Below are positions 56,615 through 64,000 of a stretch of 64,000 bases of DNA, piece by piece. The stretch covers positions 1 through 64,000 of the IMG/VR virus record IMGVR_UViG_3300031566_000020, one strand, 5' to 3'. Source of the DNA: a virus. Position numbers and translations under genes: made by a program. Below the pieces are notes generated by a model, which saw nothing but the letters and a program-made list of their open reading frames with translations, had not been told where the DNA came from and did no database searches. Every line of letters starts with the position of its first letter. Position 1 is the first letter of the stretch.

Positions 56615-58336
56615 TTATTTGTCTTTTTTCAACACGACTGTTGATGATTCCCTATCCTCTAATTTTTGTTTTCGGATAGAAGCCATTACTTCTTTAAAAC
56701 TGTCTGTTTTTACTTCTGCACCTGTATCTAAATTTTCTTCAGCTTTTTCTTCCTCAACTTCAGCTTTAACTTCTTCTTTAGTTTCTGGAATCTTTGCCTG
56801 AAGTTCATCTTTTTCCTTCTTTACTTTTGCTAATTCAACTTTTACCTCATTTAGATAATCTTCATCAGAAAAGTCTTTAGCATATTCATTGTCTTTTAAT
56901 TCCTCTTTACGAGTAGCAACGATTTCTGCATCTGCTTTTGCTTTTACAGCTTGAGCAACTTTTTCTTCATTAAGATAATCCTCATCAGTAAAGTCAGCAA
57001 CAAACTCATTGTCTTTCAACTCAACTTTAAGTTGTCCGATTTTTTCAGCGTTAGCCCTGACTTCTTCAATTTCAGAATCTTTAGCTTGTAAAGTGTTCTG
57101 AAGTTCTTCGATTTTTGCTTTCAGCTCGGTGTTTTCTTCTTTAAGAACTTCTAGTTCAGACTTCTCGACTTCTTCTGCCTTTTCTTCAGTTTCTTCAGCC
57201 TTTTCCTCTGTTTCTTCTTCGGCTGTTTCTTCTGTTTCTTCGGCTTTTTCTTCGGTTTCTTTAGCTTCTTCTTCAGCCTTCTCTTCGGCTTTAGGTTCGG
57301 CTAATTCTTCACGAATTTTTGCTACTATTGAATCATCGAGTAAATCCTCATCAGAAATGTCCTTAACAGCATCACCAAGTTCAGCACGAATTTCTTCGAT
57401 TTTGGCTAATTGTTCTTCTGTCACTTGACTATTTCCTCCTTGTTCGGATTTATCATTGTTCTCACCTTTTAATACATCTCTATATTTATCTAACTCCTGT
57501 TTTGCTTTTGCTTGTAATTCTTCAGCAGTTATAGAATCAGAAATAGGTTTAATCTGATTTACAACTTCTAAAGCATAACGGTATTGAGTTAAGTCAATCT
57601 TTCCTTCCATATCTTTAAAGGGAAGATGTCTTGCTTTTTTATCTTCAACTTCGCTTTTAAGATAAGAAGGCTCAATAACTGCAAAAGAGGAATTAGGCAA
57701 AGAATTGATATAGGTTGTTTGCCATTTTCCAGCTTCCAAAATCTTGTTGCAATTTTCTTCAATCTGTGAAGCAAATACAACTTTATTTTCTGATAATCTA
57801 GCCTTAATAAGATTAGCATACTCATAAGTTTTGGCTTTTGGATAAGCTGGTGCATGAGTGATTAACATTCCTACACCTTGGAAATCAACTTCATGTAACC
57901 TGATAGTACCGTCAGCTAATTGTTCCTGTCTTTCAGTTTCAGCTAACAGCTCAAAAGAAACACTTAATGTTCCAGCGTCAAGTGCTTCTAATGCCATTGC
58001 ATATTCATCTTTATAGATGTTTTTTGCAAAAGAGTAAACAATTTCAATTTCTTCTTGGTCATTTACCCAAGCATCTAATATAATACCAACAATCCATCCG
58101 TAACCAAAATGTTCAAGGTTTACCTGTGAACCTATTAATCCTTGAATACCAGTTTCAACTGCTTGTCTTGCCAAACGAATACCATTTAAATTGGCTACTT
58201 CGATTGGAGCATAAACAGACTGAAATAGGGCTGTATGAGTTGAAGGTAAAATAATTCCGACTTTCTGTGCAACTTCTTGAATGCGATTGGTTTCTTGTGC
58301 AACAGAAGTTGTTTTTGCATACATTTTTAATTTCAT
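56615..58336 (-). CDS. Capsid maturation protease fused to scaffold (573 aa)
   Basis: 573 residues. The N-terminal domain (about 1-190) has NLEHFGYGWIVGIILDAW with a candidate catalytic His and GTLSVSFELLAE with a candidate Ser, and ends VDFQGVGMLITHAPAYP. This layout is shared by phage prohead proteases. The rest is highly acidic coiled-coil scaffold (about 280-560) rich in EEKAEETEEKAEE and repeats of DNEFVADFTDEDYLNE. Protease-scaffold fusions shape the procapsid and are removed by self-cleavage. The gene lies directly upstream of the capsid gene. Confidence 0.75.
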   Translation of the reverse strand: MKLKMYAKTTSVAQETNRIQEVAQKVGIILPSTHTALFQSVYAPIEVANLNGIRLARQAVETGIQGLIGSQVNLEHFGYGWIVGIILDAWVNDQEEIEIVYSFAKNIYKDEYAMALEALDAGTLSVSFELLAETERQEQLADGTIRLHEVDFQGVGMLITHAPAYPKAKTYEYANLIKARLSENKVVFASQIEENCNKILEAGKWQTTYINSLPNSSFAVIEPSYLKSEVEDKKARHLPFKDMEGKIDLTQYRYALEVVNQIKPISDSITAEELQAKAKQELDKYRDVLKGENNDKSEQGGNSQVTEEQLAKIEEIRAELGDAVKDISDEDLLDDSIVAKIREELAEPKAEEKAEEEAKETEEKAEETEETAEEETEEKAEETEEKAEEVEKSELEVLKEENTELKAKIEELQNTLQAKDSEIEEVRANAEKIGQLKVELKDNEFVADFTDEDYLNEEKVAQAVKAKADAEIVATRKEELKDNEYAKDFSDEDYLNEVKVELAKVKKEKDELQAKIPETKEEVKAEVEEEKAEENLDTGAEVKTDSFKEVMASIRKQKLEDRESSTVVLKKDK

Positions 58337-58338
58337 AA

Positions 58339-58923
58339 TTAATCTCCTAAGTCAAGAATATCTAATGCTTCAAGAATATTTAAAATATCCTTTTTTCCTA
58401 CTATTATTGAATCGTCTTTTATCTGAATTGATTTCTTTCCAGCGATTAATGTTTTTTCTTCGTTGAAAAGAAGTTTTGTTCCTTTTATTGTATCTTTAAA
58501 AGAATCAAAGATTAACTTTTTTCCTTTAATCTCCGCTTCTTCTGAAATGTTAAACTTTCTAAAGGCAACAACATCAACTTCTTCATGTACTAAATAATTA
58601 ACCAATCCTCTTAAAAGGATAACATCTTCTGTTGAAAAAAGCTTTTTACCTATCGTTGAAAATGCTTCTTTTGTCTGTACTGCTTTAATGCCTTCTAAGA
58701 GATACTCATTTTCACTTAAAAATAATAAAATACCTACTAATGAAAAAACTTGTTTATATTCTAAAAGCTTGTAGCCACGAAGTTTAAAAAGTTGGTCTTT
58801 TAATCTTCTGCGTCTTACTCTTCTTTGTCTTTCAGAATAAACATTAACTGTTGCTGGAGTAGCCTGTTCAAAAACTAAAACTGAATTAAATTTTCCGGAA
58901 TTAAAACCAAATGAGTTAAACAT
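58339..58923 (-). CDS. Hypothetical structural-module protein (194 aa)
   Basis: 194 residues. It begins MFNSFGFNSGKFNSVLVFE, a start shared by several phage head-module proteins. A basic patch (SERQRRVRRRRLKDQL) is followed by repeated GKK units (IKGKKLIF, IAGKKSIQ, IVGKKDIL). Its place next to the scaffold gene suggests an internal or portal-associated role. Confidence 0.55.
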   Translation of the reverse strand: MFNSFGFNSGKFNSVLVFEQATPATVNVYSERQRRVRRRRLKDQLFKLRGYKLLEYKQVFSLVGILLFLSENEYLLEGIKAVQTKEAFSTIGKKLFSTEDVILLRGLVNYLVHEEVDVVAFRKFNISEEAEIKGKKLIFDSFKDTIKGTKLLFNEEKTLIAGKKSIQIKDDSIIVGKKDILNILEALDILDLGD

Positions 58924-58932
58924 TTAAATCCT

Positions 58933-61029
58933 TTATGAAATTATGTAACATTGGCTGTGTGGAAATCCGGTAATCAATTCATAGTAACCAGCCGGGTTGT
59001 ATTCTGTTCCATCTCCACCATTATAAATATCAAGAATCTGTTGTTCAGTTAAAGCTGTTTTGTAGTATCGGAAGTCGTCGATTTTGCCTTGGAAATAATA
59101 ATATCTTGTTGAGTTGTTGAAATATAAATCTCCTATTTCCATATTATCGACACCACTTACTCCTGCAATCCAGAGTGTTGGGTCAGTATCATTTTTAAGA
59201 GTGGAATATGCTGTGTTATCAATATATAAAACAGGACTTGTTCCATTCTGTACTAAAACTAGATGATGCCAATTAGCTACAGATGCCGATATATTAGTGA
59301 TAGACCATTTGGTAGCTCCAGCAGATGCATGCGAGATGCTTATTTGTTCGTTATCGTTGTTGTATCTTATCCCAAACCAAGAGTCAGCATTTGTGTCTGC
59401 AAAACTCCATAGAAAAGTATTGTCGCTTGAGACATCCTCGGCATAGAACCAGAAAGATACAGAACCAGAAGTATCTGAAGAGACATCTGTAAAAAGATTC
59501 GCTAGACTAACATACTCATTCATTCCATTGAACTCAAATGCAGAATTAATTTTACCAGCAACGGACAAATTGCTAGTATTCGTAGAGGCTGTTCCATTAT
59601 TCGCCCCATACCCATCATCCGTTACTGTAGTGTTTCCAGCATCATCATTGCATTTAAAATGAGCATAAGCATCAGTTTCTGTTCCAGTTCCTTCATAGTA
59701 GATATTAGCTACTTCTGTAGGAGATAAAGCTGTTTTGTAATATCGGAAATCGTCAATTTTTCCTGGGAAAAAGAATTGATTACCGCCATTGTTATAATTT
59801 GAACATCCTATACGTCCATTATCTATTCCACTTAAACCAGCAAACCATAATGTTGTATTAATTTCTTTATTCCATTCTCCTGATGATGTAACATCAACAC
59901 CATTTAAATAAAATTTTGGTCGGATACCATCTTGAACTATTGCAAAATGATACCAAGTAGTAGATTCTATTACAGATGTTAATATCCATACCCATGTATT
60001 TGTGCTACTTATTCTATAAAAAATTTTTATTTCTGAATTAGAATCAGTATAATCAGTAGAAACTATAAAATTATCTGTACCAGCATTCGTATCTCCTAAA
60101 GCAAAAATATGCGTATCTTCATCAGTAATATCATCTTTATTAAACCAAAAAACAATGCTTCCTATTGTGTCACTTGCTATATCAGTTTGCAAAGCATCAA
60201 CATTTATATATTCATCAGCCCCATTAAACTCAAATCCACCAAAGCTTACTCCATTATTTGTTACGGTGTGTCCGGTATTTCCACTATCCGTTTCATCACC
60301 ATCCATATGAAGAAGTAACTTTGTATTTGCATCAGATGTATGGGCTGATGTTGGTACTGTTATTGTGTCTGTTTTTCCGCTATTAGGAGAAGCATTAAAT
60401 GGGTTACCATTATATACTCTAAATTCATCCATTGCTCCATTATGAGGATATGTTGTTCCTATTGTGGTTGCCCCTATTAAGAAATTTCCAGTAAATGAAT
60501 CGTTAGCTAACATTGTTTGATATGTTACTTGGTTACCATCAACATAAAACCCAATTTCATTATCAATAAAAACCATAGCAACATGTCGCCAAATCCCATC
60601 AGCAAGGAGTACATCGTTATCAGAATCAGGAGTAGTGATGCTTGAACCACCTGATTTTATAGCAATAGATATATTAGCATTTCCTGTTCCACCTATTACA
60701 ACATAATATCTATTATTAACATCTTCATAATGTGTAAAAGGAGAAATATGACTTGGAAAACTATCTATTCTTATCCAAAAATCTACTGTCCATTCACCAG
60801 TATCACTTCCAAATATATCCCAATCGGCTGAATCTGGAACAGTTAAATGTGTTTCCTCACCATTAAACTTTCCACCGCCTGAAAAATAACCATTAACAGG
60901 AACTTTACCAGCACCAGCTAACGTATCTGCATCTCCAGAAGCAGTTCCGTTATTTCCACCACTACCATAATCTGTTACTGTAGTGCTTTCAGCATTTTCA
61001 TTTAATTTATAGTGAGCATAAGCTCCCAT
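58933..61029 (-). CDS. Triple LamG-like tail or surface protein (698 aa)
   Basis: 698 residues with three LamG/concanavalin-like units. Each starts with a sequence like AHYKLNENAESTTVTDYG or AHFKCNDDAGNTTVTDDG and ends with GKIDDFRYYKTAL and IYxGGDGTE. Unit boundaries are near residues 1-215, 225-450 and 455-690. The last two units are closely alike, also at the DNA level near 59030-59090 and 59722-59764. It is a paralogue of the 687-residue protein at 51094. Predicted role: binding to host or mucus carbohydrates. Confidence 0.78.
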   Translation of the reverse strand: MGAYAHYKLNENAESTTVTDYGSGGNNGTASGDADTLAGAGKVPVNGYFSGGGKFNGEETHLTVPDSADWDIFGSDTGEWTVDFWIRIDSFPSHISPFTHYEDVNNRYYVVIGGTGNANISIAIKSGGSSITTPDSDNDVLLADGIWRHVAMVFIDNEIGFYVDGNQVTYQTMLANDSFTGNFLIGATTIGTTYPHNGAMDEFRVYNGNPFNASPNSGKTDTITVPTSAHTSDANTKLLLHMDGDETDSGNTGHTVTNNGVSFGGFEFNGADEYINVDALQTDIASDTIGSIVFWFNKDDITDEDTHIFALGDTNAGTDNFIVSTDYTDSNSEIKIFYRISSTNTWVWILTSVIESTTWYHFAIVQDGIRPKFYLNGVDVTSSGEWNKEINTTLWFAGLSGIDNGRIGCSNYNNGGNQFFFPGKIDDFRYYKTALSPTEVANIYYEGTGTETDAYAHFKCNDDAGNTTVTDDGYGANNGTASTNTSNLSVAGKINSAFEFNGMNEYVSLANLFTDVSSDTSGSVSFWFYAEDVSSDNTFLWSFADTNADSWFGIRYNNDNEQISISHASAGATKWSITNISASVANWHHLVLVQNGTSPVLYIDNTAYSTLKNDTDPTLWIAGVSGVDNMEIGDLYFNNSTRYYYFQGKIDDFRYYKTALTEQQILDIYNGGDGTEYNPAGYYELITGFPHSQCYIIS

Positions 61030-61030
61030 A

Positions 61031-64000
61031 TTATGACCTCGTTACTTCTAAAATAATTGTTACACGTTGAATTGTTGTTACAGAATCAACATTAAATCTT
61101 AAAATATCATCCTCTGAAATAGCAGTTGTCCAACCTGTTAAAGTTGAATCTTGTGATTTTGTAGCAGTTGTGATTGTAGGCGGTGTTGCACCAGAACCTA
61201 TAATTGAATCAGCATCAGTAGCCGGATAATTTGCGTATGTATCTTTCCAAATATCAACAACGATACTTCCTGATTGGTCAGCTAAAAGAGTTACCTTTGT
61301 AATTGTTCCACCAAAAGGAACTAATAAATCACCAGCAACACCTGTAGAAATTTCAGAACCACCACCGTCAATAACGAAAGAAACACTAGATTTTTGTAAG
61401 CTTGTTACATCTGTTTCAATTGCATCTAAAGCTTCCTGTACAGTTACTCCGGAATCATCTGTGTTGATATTGTTTGCATCTGTAGTGTCTACGTTTTCAA
61501 CATTACTCAAGCCAACTTGTGTTTTTGTAACAGTATGTGGGTTGCTCACATCATCTATGTGGTCTTGAACCGTTACACCAGATTCATCAGTATCAATATT
61601 ACTTGCAATCGTTGTATCAACATTCTCTACATTACCAAGACCAACATCTGAAGCGGTTAATGCATCAACTGTATCATCTACATATTTCTTTGTTGCTGGT
61701 TCATAATCTCCATTAGGAGTAAAGGCATCAGTGTTCTCTTTATAAAGATAACGAACATCCCCTCTTGTATTGTTATGATATTGAGTATGGTCATCATCAG
61801 AAAGACCAGATAAATTTCCATGGTCTGTAGCTAATACTGGTGTAAATACCGTATCAAATGCAGACTGAATTAATACAGGAGTTGCAACATTTTGTTTAAT
61901 AATAATTCTTCCAATTAAAATACCATTTTTTGAAATATGTGCTGGTAAAAGAGTAGGTGGTGCTTCTGCTTCAGCACTACTAGAAGAAGCATATGTATTT
62001 TGAGGATAGATGAGAGCAATTTCTTGACTATCTGCTTCTGCATAAATCCAAATATTCGCATATTGATTATTATCTATATTCTGTAATGTCGCTAAAGAAG
62101 TATCGTTCCATTGTAAAACAGAAAATTGGGTGACACCACTATCTTGCCATGTTCCAGCTACTCCATTATACCAGTAATATTCTACTGTATCTCCTGATGT
62201 TGATGTATCAACTGCTGGAATATCATATTCATTGAATAAACTCCACAATTTACCTTTGGTTACTGCAATGGTTTGTCCACCGGGAGCAGAAATAGCTAAT
62301 CCACCATATTCTTTATCTCTATATACATGACCTTCAGCTTTCAACCGTTCCAAGATGTTTGTTATAGCATCGCCAGTTTTCCAAGGATTATTTAAAATAT
62401 GTAAAACATCTTCTTCATTAACAACCGTTGCTAAAGGAAAATCAGTATCATAATCCCATTCATAACTATCTGATTTTACAACAACCTGTGAACCACCAGC
62501 ATCATCATATTCAATACCTACATAACGTGTAGTATTTATATCAATTTCTATGTTAGTTTCTGCGTCAAAATCGAAGAAAAGAATTTCTGCGACATCATCA
62601 TCTGTTACTTTTATCCAACCAGTACCAGCAGATACATCAACTTGTCCAGAACCACTATCTGTGACTACTCCACCAGAAATAAGTCCTACAGAAAATCCTA
62701 AATTAATAGCATCTTGTACAGATGTATAAGTTGGTGTTCCTAATTGTGCTAGTTCTACATTATCAGCGTCAGTTGTATCAACATTCTGAACATTACCTAA
62801 TCCCACTTGTGTAGCTGTTACAGAATGTGGATTGTTTGTTAAATCCTTGTGAGCTATTGCATTGTCATAAGATGTTTTCTGAATTGTAATGTTATCTTCG
62901 ATAACAACCCCTGTTGATGATGTATAATGAAATGTATTTCCCCAAGGAGTTCCATCATAAACAACTCTACCACCACGACTTGTAACACATCCATAAGTTA
63001 ATCCTGCATGTGCAGTAATAGACTTAGCATAAATAAGAGCATTATAATCGGCTTGAATGCCAAAGGTACTATTAGATAAATAAATAGTATCTAAAACAGC
63101 ATTACTTCTATAAACTTCAAAGTGATAATCACCTGATGCGGTATATACATCTTCATAAAACACATAATCACAATCATGAATTCTGCTTTTTCCGAGAAGT
63201 GTATTGTTAATGCCATTTCCACTGATTATAATAGGAACTTTAAAATTAAATATATCAATTGAATCTGAACTAAAATTGCCTGTACCAACATTAATCTTAA
63301 ATGTAGTTTGTTCGCCATCGGCAAACTTTTTTATTTGAGATAAAGTATGGCTGACAGTTGCCCAAGGACTTCCAACAGAACCATCACCTGTTGTATCATT
63401 TCCTGTAGTTTCTACATAATAATTGATTGTTCCATCGCCAACATATGCTTTAGGAATTTCAGTTACTGCGATTTCATTTACTCCACCATAATCAAGATAT
63501 TGGTCAGTATTTTGCGTATGTGCTGTTCCCTGTAATGTTGATACATCACTCTCAACAGCATCTAGGGCTTCCTGAACATTGACACCTGAATCGTCTGTGT
63601 CAATGTTATTAGCGTCAGTGGTGTCTACATTCTGCACGTTGCCAAGTCCTACATCGGATGCGTCTACGCTGTGTGGATTACTAACATTATCAATGTGGTC
63701 TTGTACATTTTCACCTGATGTATCAGTAGTTACTTGGTCTGCGGTTACAGAATGTGGATTGCTTGTGTTTGTTAAATGGGCTACAAGACTATCATATTCA
63801 GCTTCTGATAAAGTTAATTTATCAAATACTAAACCAGAAGTGAGAGTTCCATCATTATTTGCAAAAGATGAATTATCGTGTACTAAAATACTACCTCTAT
63901 CAACCTTATATCGTTTAAAAACTGGTGATGCACTATCAGAAATTGAACAATAATAAACATATGATAAATAATCAGCATAAATACCTATGGATGAACCACC
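61031..64000 (-). CDS. Long tail fibre with NPHxVT/VGLGNV repeats, 5' end outside the window
   Basis: The frame is open from the right window edge to a stop at 61031; at least 989 residues are visible. Units of the form NPHSVTATQVGLGNVQNVD followed by TTDANNIDTDDSGVTVQEAL recur at least five times; the NPH...VGLGNV element is a common phage tail-fibre repeat. Between them lie a parallel-beta-helix-like section (about 370 residues from the middle) and a DDDHTQYHN motif. The C-terminal 130 residues form a compact beta domain, probably a cap. It would be the trimeric fibre that contacts the host. An internal GTG at 63637 is not the real start. Confidence 0.85.
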   Translation of the reverse strand, partial: GGSSIGIYADYLSYVYYCSISDSASPVFKRYKVDRGSILVHDNSSFANNDGTLTSGLVFDKLTLSEAEYDSLVAHLTNTSNPHSVTADQVTTDTSGENVQDHIDNVSNPHSVDASDVGLGNVQNVDTTDANNIDTDDSGVNVQEALDAVESDVSTLQGTAHTQNTDQYLDYGGVNEIAVTEIPKAYVGDGTINYYVETTGNDTTGDGSVGSPWATVSHTLSQIKKFADGEQTTFKINVGTGNFSSDSIDIFNFKVPIIISGNGINNTLLGKSRIHDCDYVFYEDVYTASGDYHFEVYRSNAVLDTIYLSNSTFGIQADYNALIYAKSITAHAGLTYGCVTSRGGRVVYDGTPWGNTFHYTSSTGVVIEDNITIQKTSYDNAIAHKDLTNNPHSVTATQVGLGNVQNVDTTDADNVELAQLGTPTYTSVQDAINLGFSVGLISGGVVTDSGSGQVDVSAGTGWIKVTDDDVAEILFFDFDAETNIEIDINTTRYVGIEYDDAGGSQVVVKSDSYEWDYDTDFPLATVVNEEDVLHILNNPWKTGDAITNILERLKAEGHVYRDKEYGGLAISAPGGQTIAVTKGKLWSLFNEYDIPAVDTSTSGDTVEYYWYNGVAGTWQDSGVTQFSVLQWNDTSLATLQNIDNNQYANIWIYAEADSQEIALIYPQNTYASSSSAEAEAPPTLLPAHISKNGILIGRIIIKQNVATPVLIQSAFDTVFTPVLATDHGNLSGLSDDDHTQYHNNTRGDVRYLYKENTDAFTPNGDYEPATKKYVDDTVDALTASDVGLGNVENVDTTIASNIDTDESGVTVQDHIDDVSNPHTVTKTQVGLSNVENVDTTDANNINTDDSGVTVQEALDAIETDVTSLQKSSVSFVIDGGGSEISTGVAGDLLVPFGGTITKVTLLADQSGSIVVDIWKDTYANYPATDADSIIGSGATPPTITTATKSQDSTLTGWTTAISEDDILRFNVDSVTTIQRVTIILEVTRS

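Noticed and set aside
57129-57428. Long Ser-rich plus-strand frame
   Set aside because: It is the antisense of the Glu/Lys-rich scaffold region (GAA/GCT-rich codons read backwards) and has no ribosome binding site.
61031-63637. Fibre gene starting at the GTG at 63637
   Set aside because: The frame stays open and repeat-bearing to the window edge, so the GTG is an internal valine codon in the NVQNVD unit.
1-64000. CRISPR arrays, insertion sequences or rRNA genes
   Set aside because: No regularly spaced direct repeats with unique spacers, no transposase-like frame and no rRNA-like stretch were seen.

Overview
The window is a 64-kb piece of an AT-rich genome of a tailed bacteriophage, with tightly packed genes, TAATG/ATGA stop-start overlaps and very little non-coding DNA. 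The tail genes point to a long, non-contractile tail (siphovirus-like): there is a 930-residue tape-measure protein and no sheath or contractile baseplate set. Most genes have AGGAG-type ribosome binding sites, and four plus-strand promoters are of the ordinary sigma-70 type (TTGAC(A/G), 17-bp spacer, TATACT). The host is therefore a bacterium with a conventional Shine-Dalgarno/sigma-70 apparatus; the sequence does not identify it further. TAA, TGA and TAG all serve as stops. No terminase, portal, endolysin or canonical tRNA was recognised, so the window is part of a larger genome.

Region 1 (1-35.9 kb, all on the plus strand) is the early/metabolic half. It opens with a tyrosine recombinase followed by a 320-bp spacer holding three consecutive perfect palindromes. 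Next are a lipoprotein, a nucleotide-metabolism trio (two nucleoside 2-deoxyribosyltransferase-like proteins and a dATP/dGTP-diphosphohydrolase-like protein), and a replication and recombination set: FEN-like 5'-3' exonuclease, zinc-finger/Prim-Pol/helicase fusion, RuvC-like resolvase, PD-(D/E)XK nuclease, UvsX/RecA-like recombinase, family B DNA polymerase, and an SbcC/SbcD (gp46/gp47-like) pair. The SbcC/Rad50 ATPase is split into two separate genes more than 2.9 kb apart, and the N-terminal half carries an in-frame amber codon. Scattered among these are genes uncommon in phages: an M42 aminopeptidase, an amidoligase, a secreted trypsin-like protease directly followed by an MgtC/SapB membrane protein, and many small zinc-ribbon proteins.

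Region 2 (about 25.8-35.2 kb, same strand) looks like a surface-glycan or covalent-decoration cassette: a DUF115-like protein, a DUF2061 membrane protein, two sulfotransferase-like proteins, two LicD-type proteins (one fused to glycosyltransferase domains in an 898-residue protein), a TagD-like cytidylyltransferase, a short-chain dehydrogenase, a YjbQ/UPF0047 protein, a GT2 glycosyltransferase and an M50 membrane protease.

Region 3 (35.9-64 kb, all on the minus strand, converging on region 1 with a 29-bp overlap) is the virion module. In transcription order (right to left) it encodes a long repeat-bearing tail fibre (running off the window), a triple LamG-like protein, a protease-scaffold fusion, the probable major capsid protein, head-tail connector genes, further LamG and repeat proteins, the tail terminator, a membrane/coiled-coil protein, the major tail protein, probable chaperones, the tape measure, and distal tail and adhesion proteins. 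Strong purine-rich hairpins follow the capsid and major-tail-protein genes. The hairpin after the major tail protein can be drawn as two alternative structures, one of which hides the next ribosome binding site.
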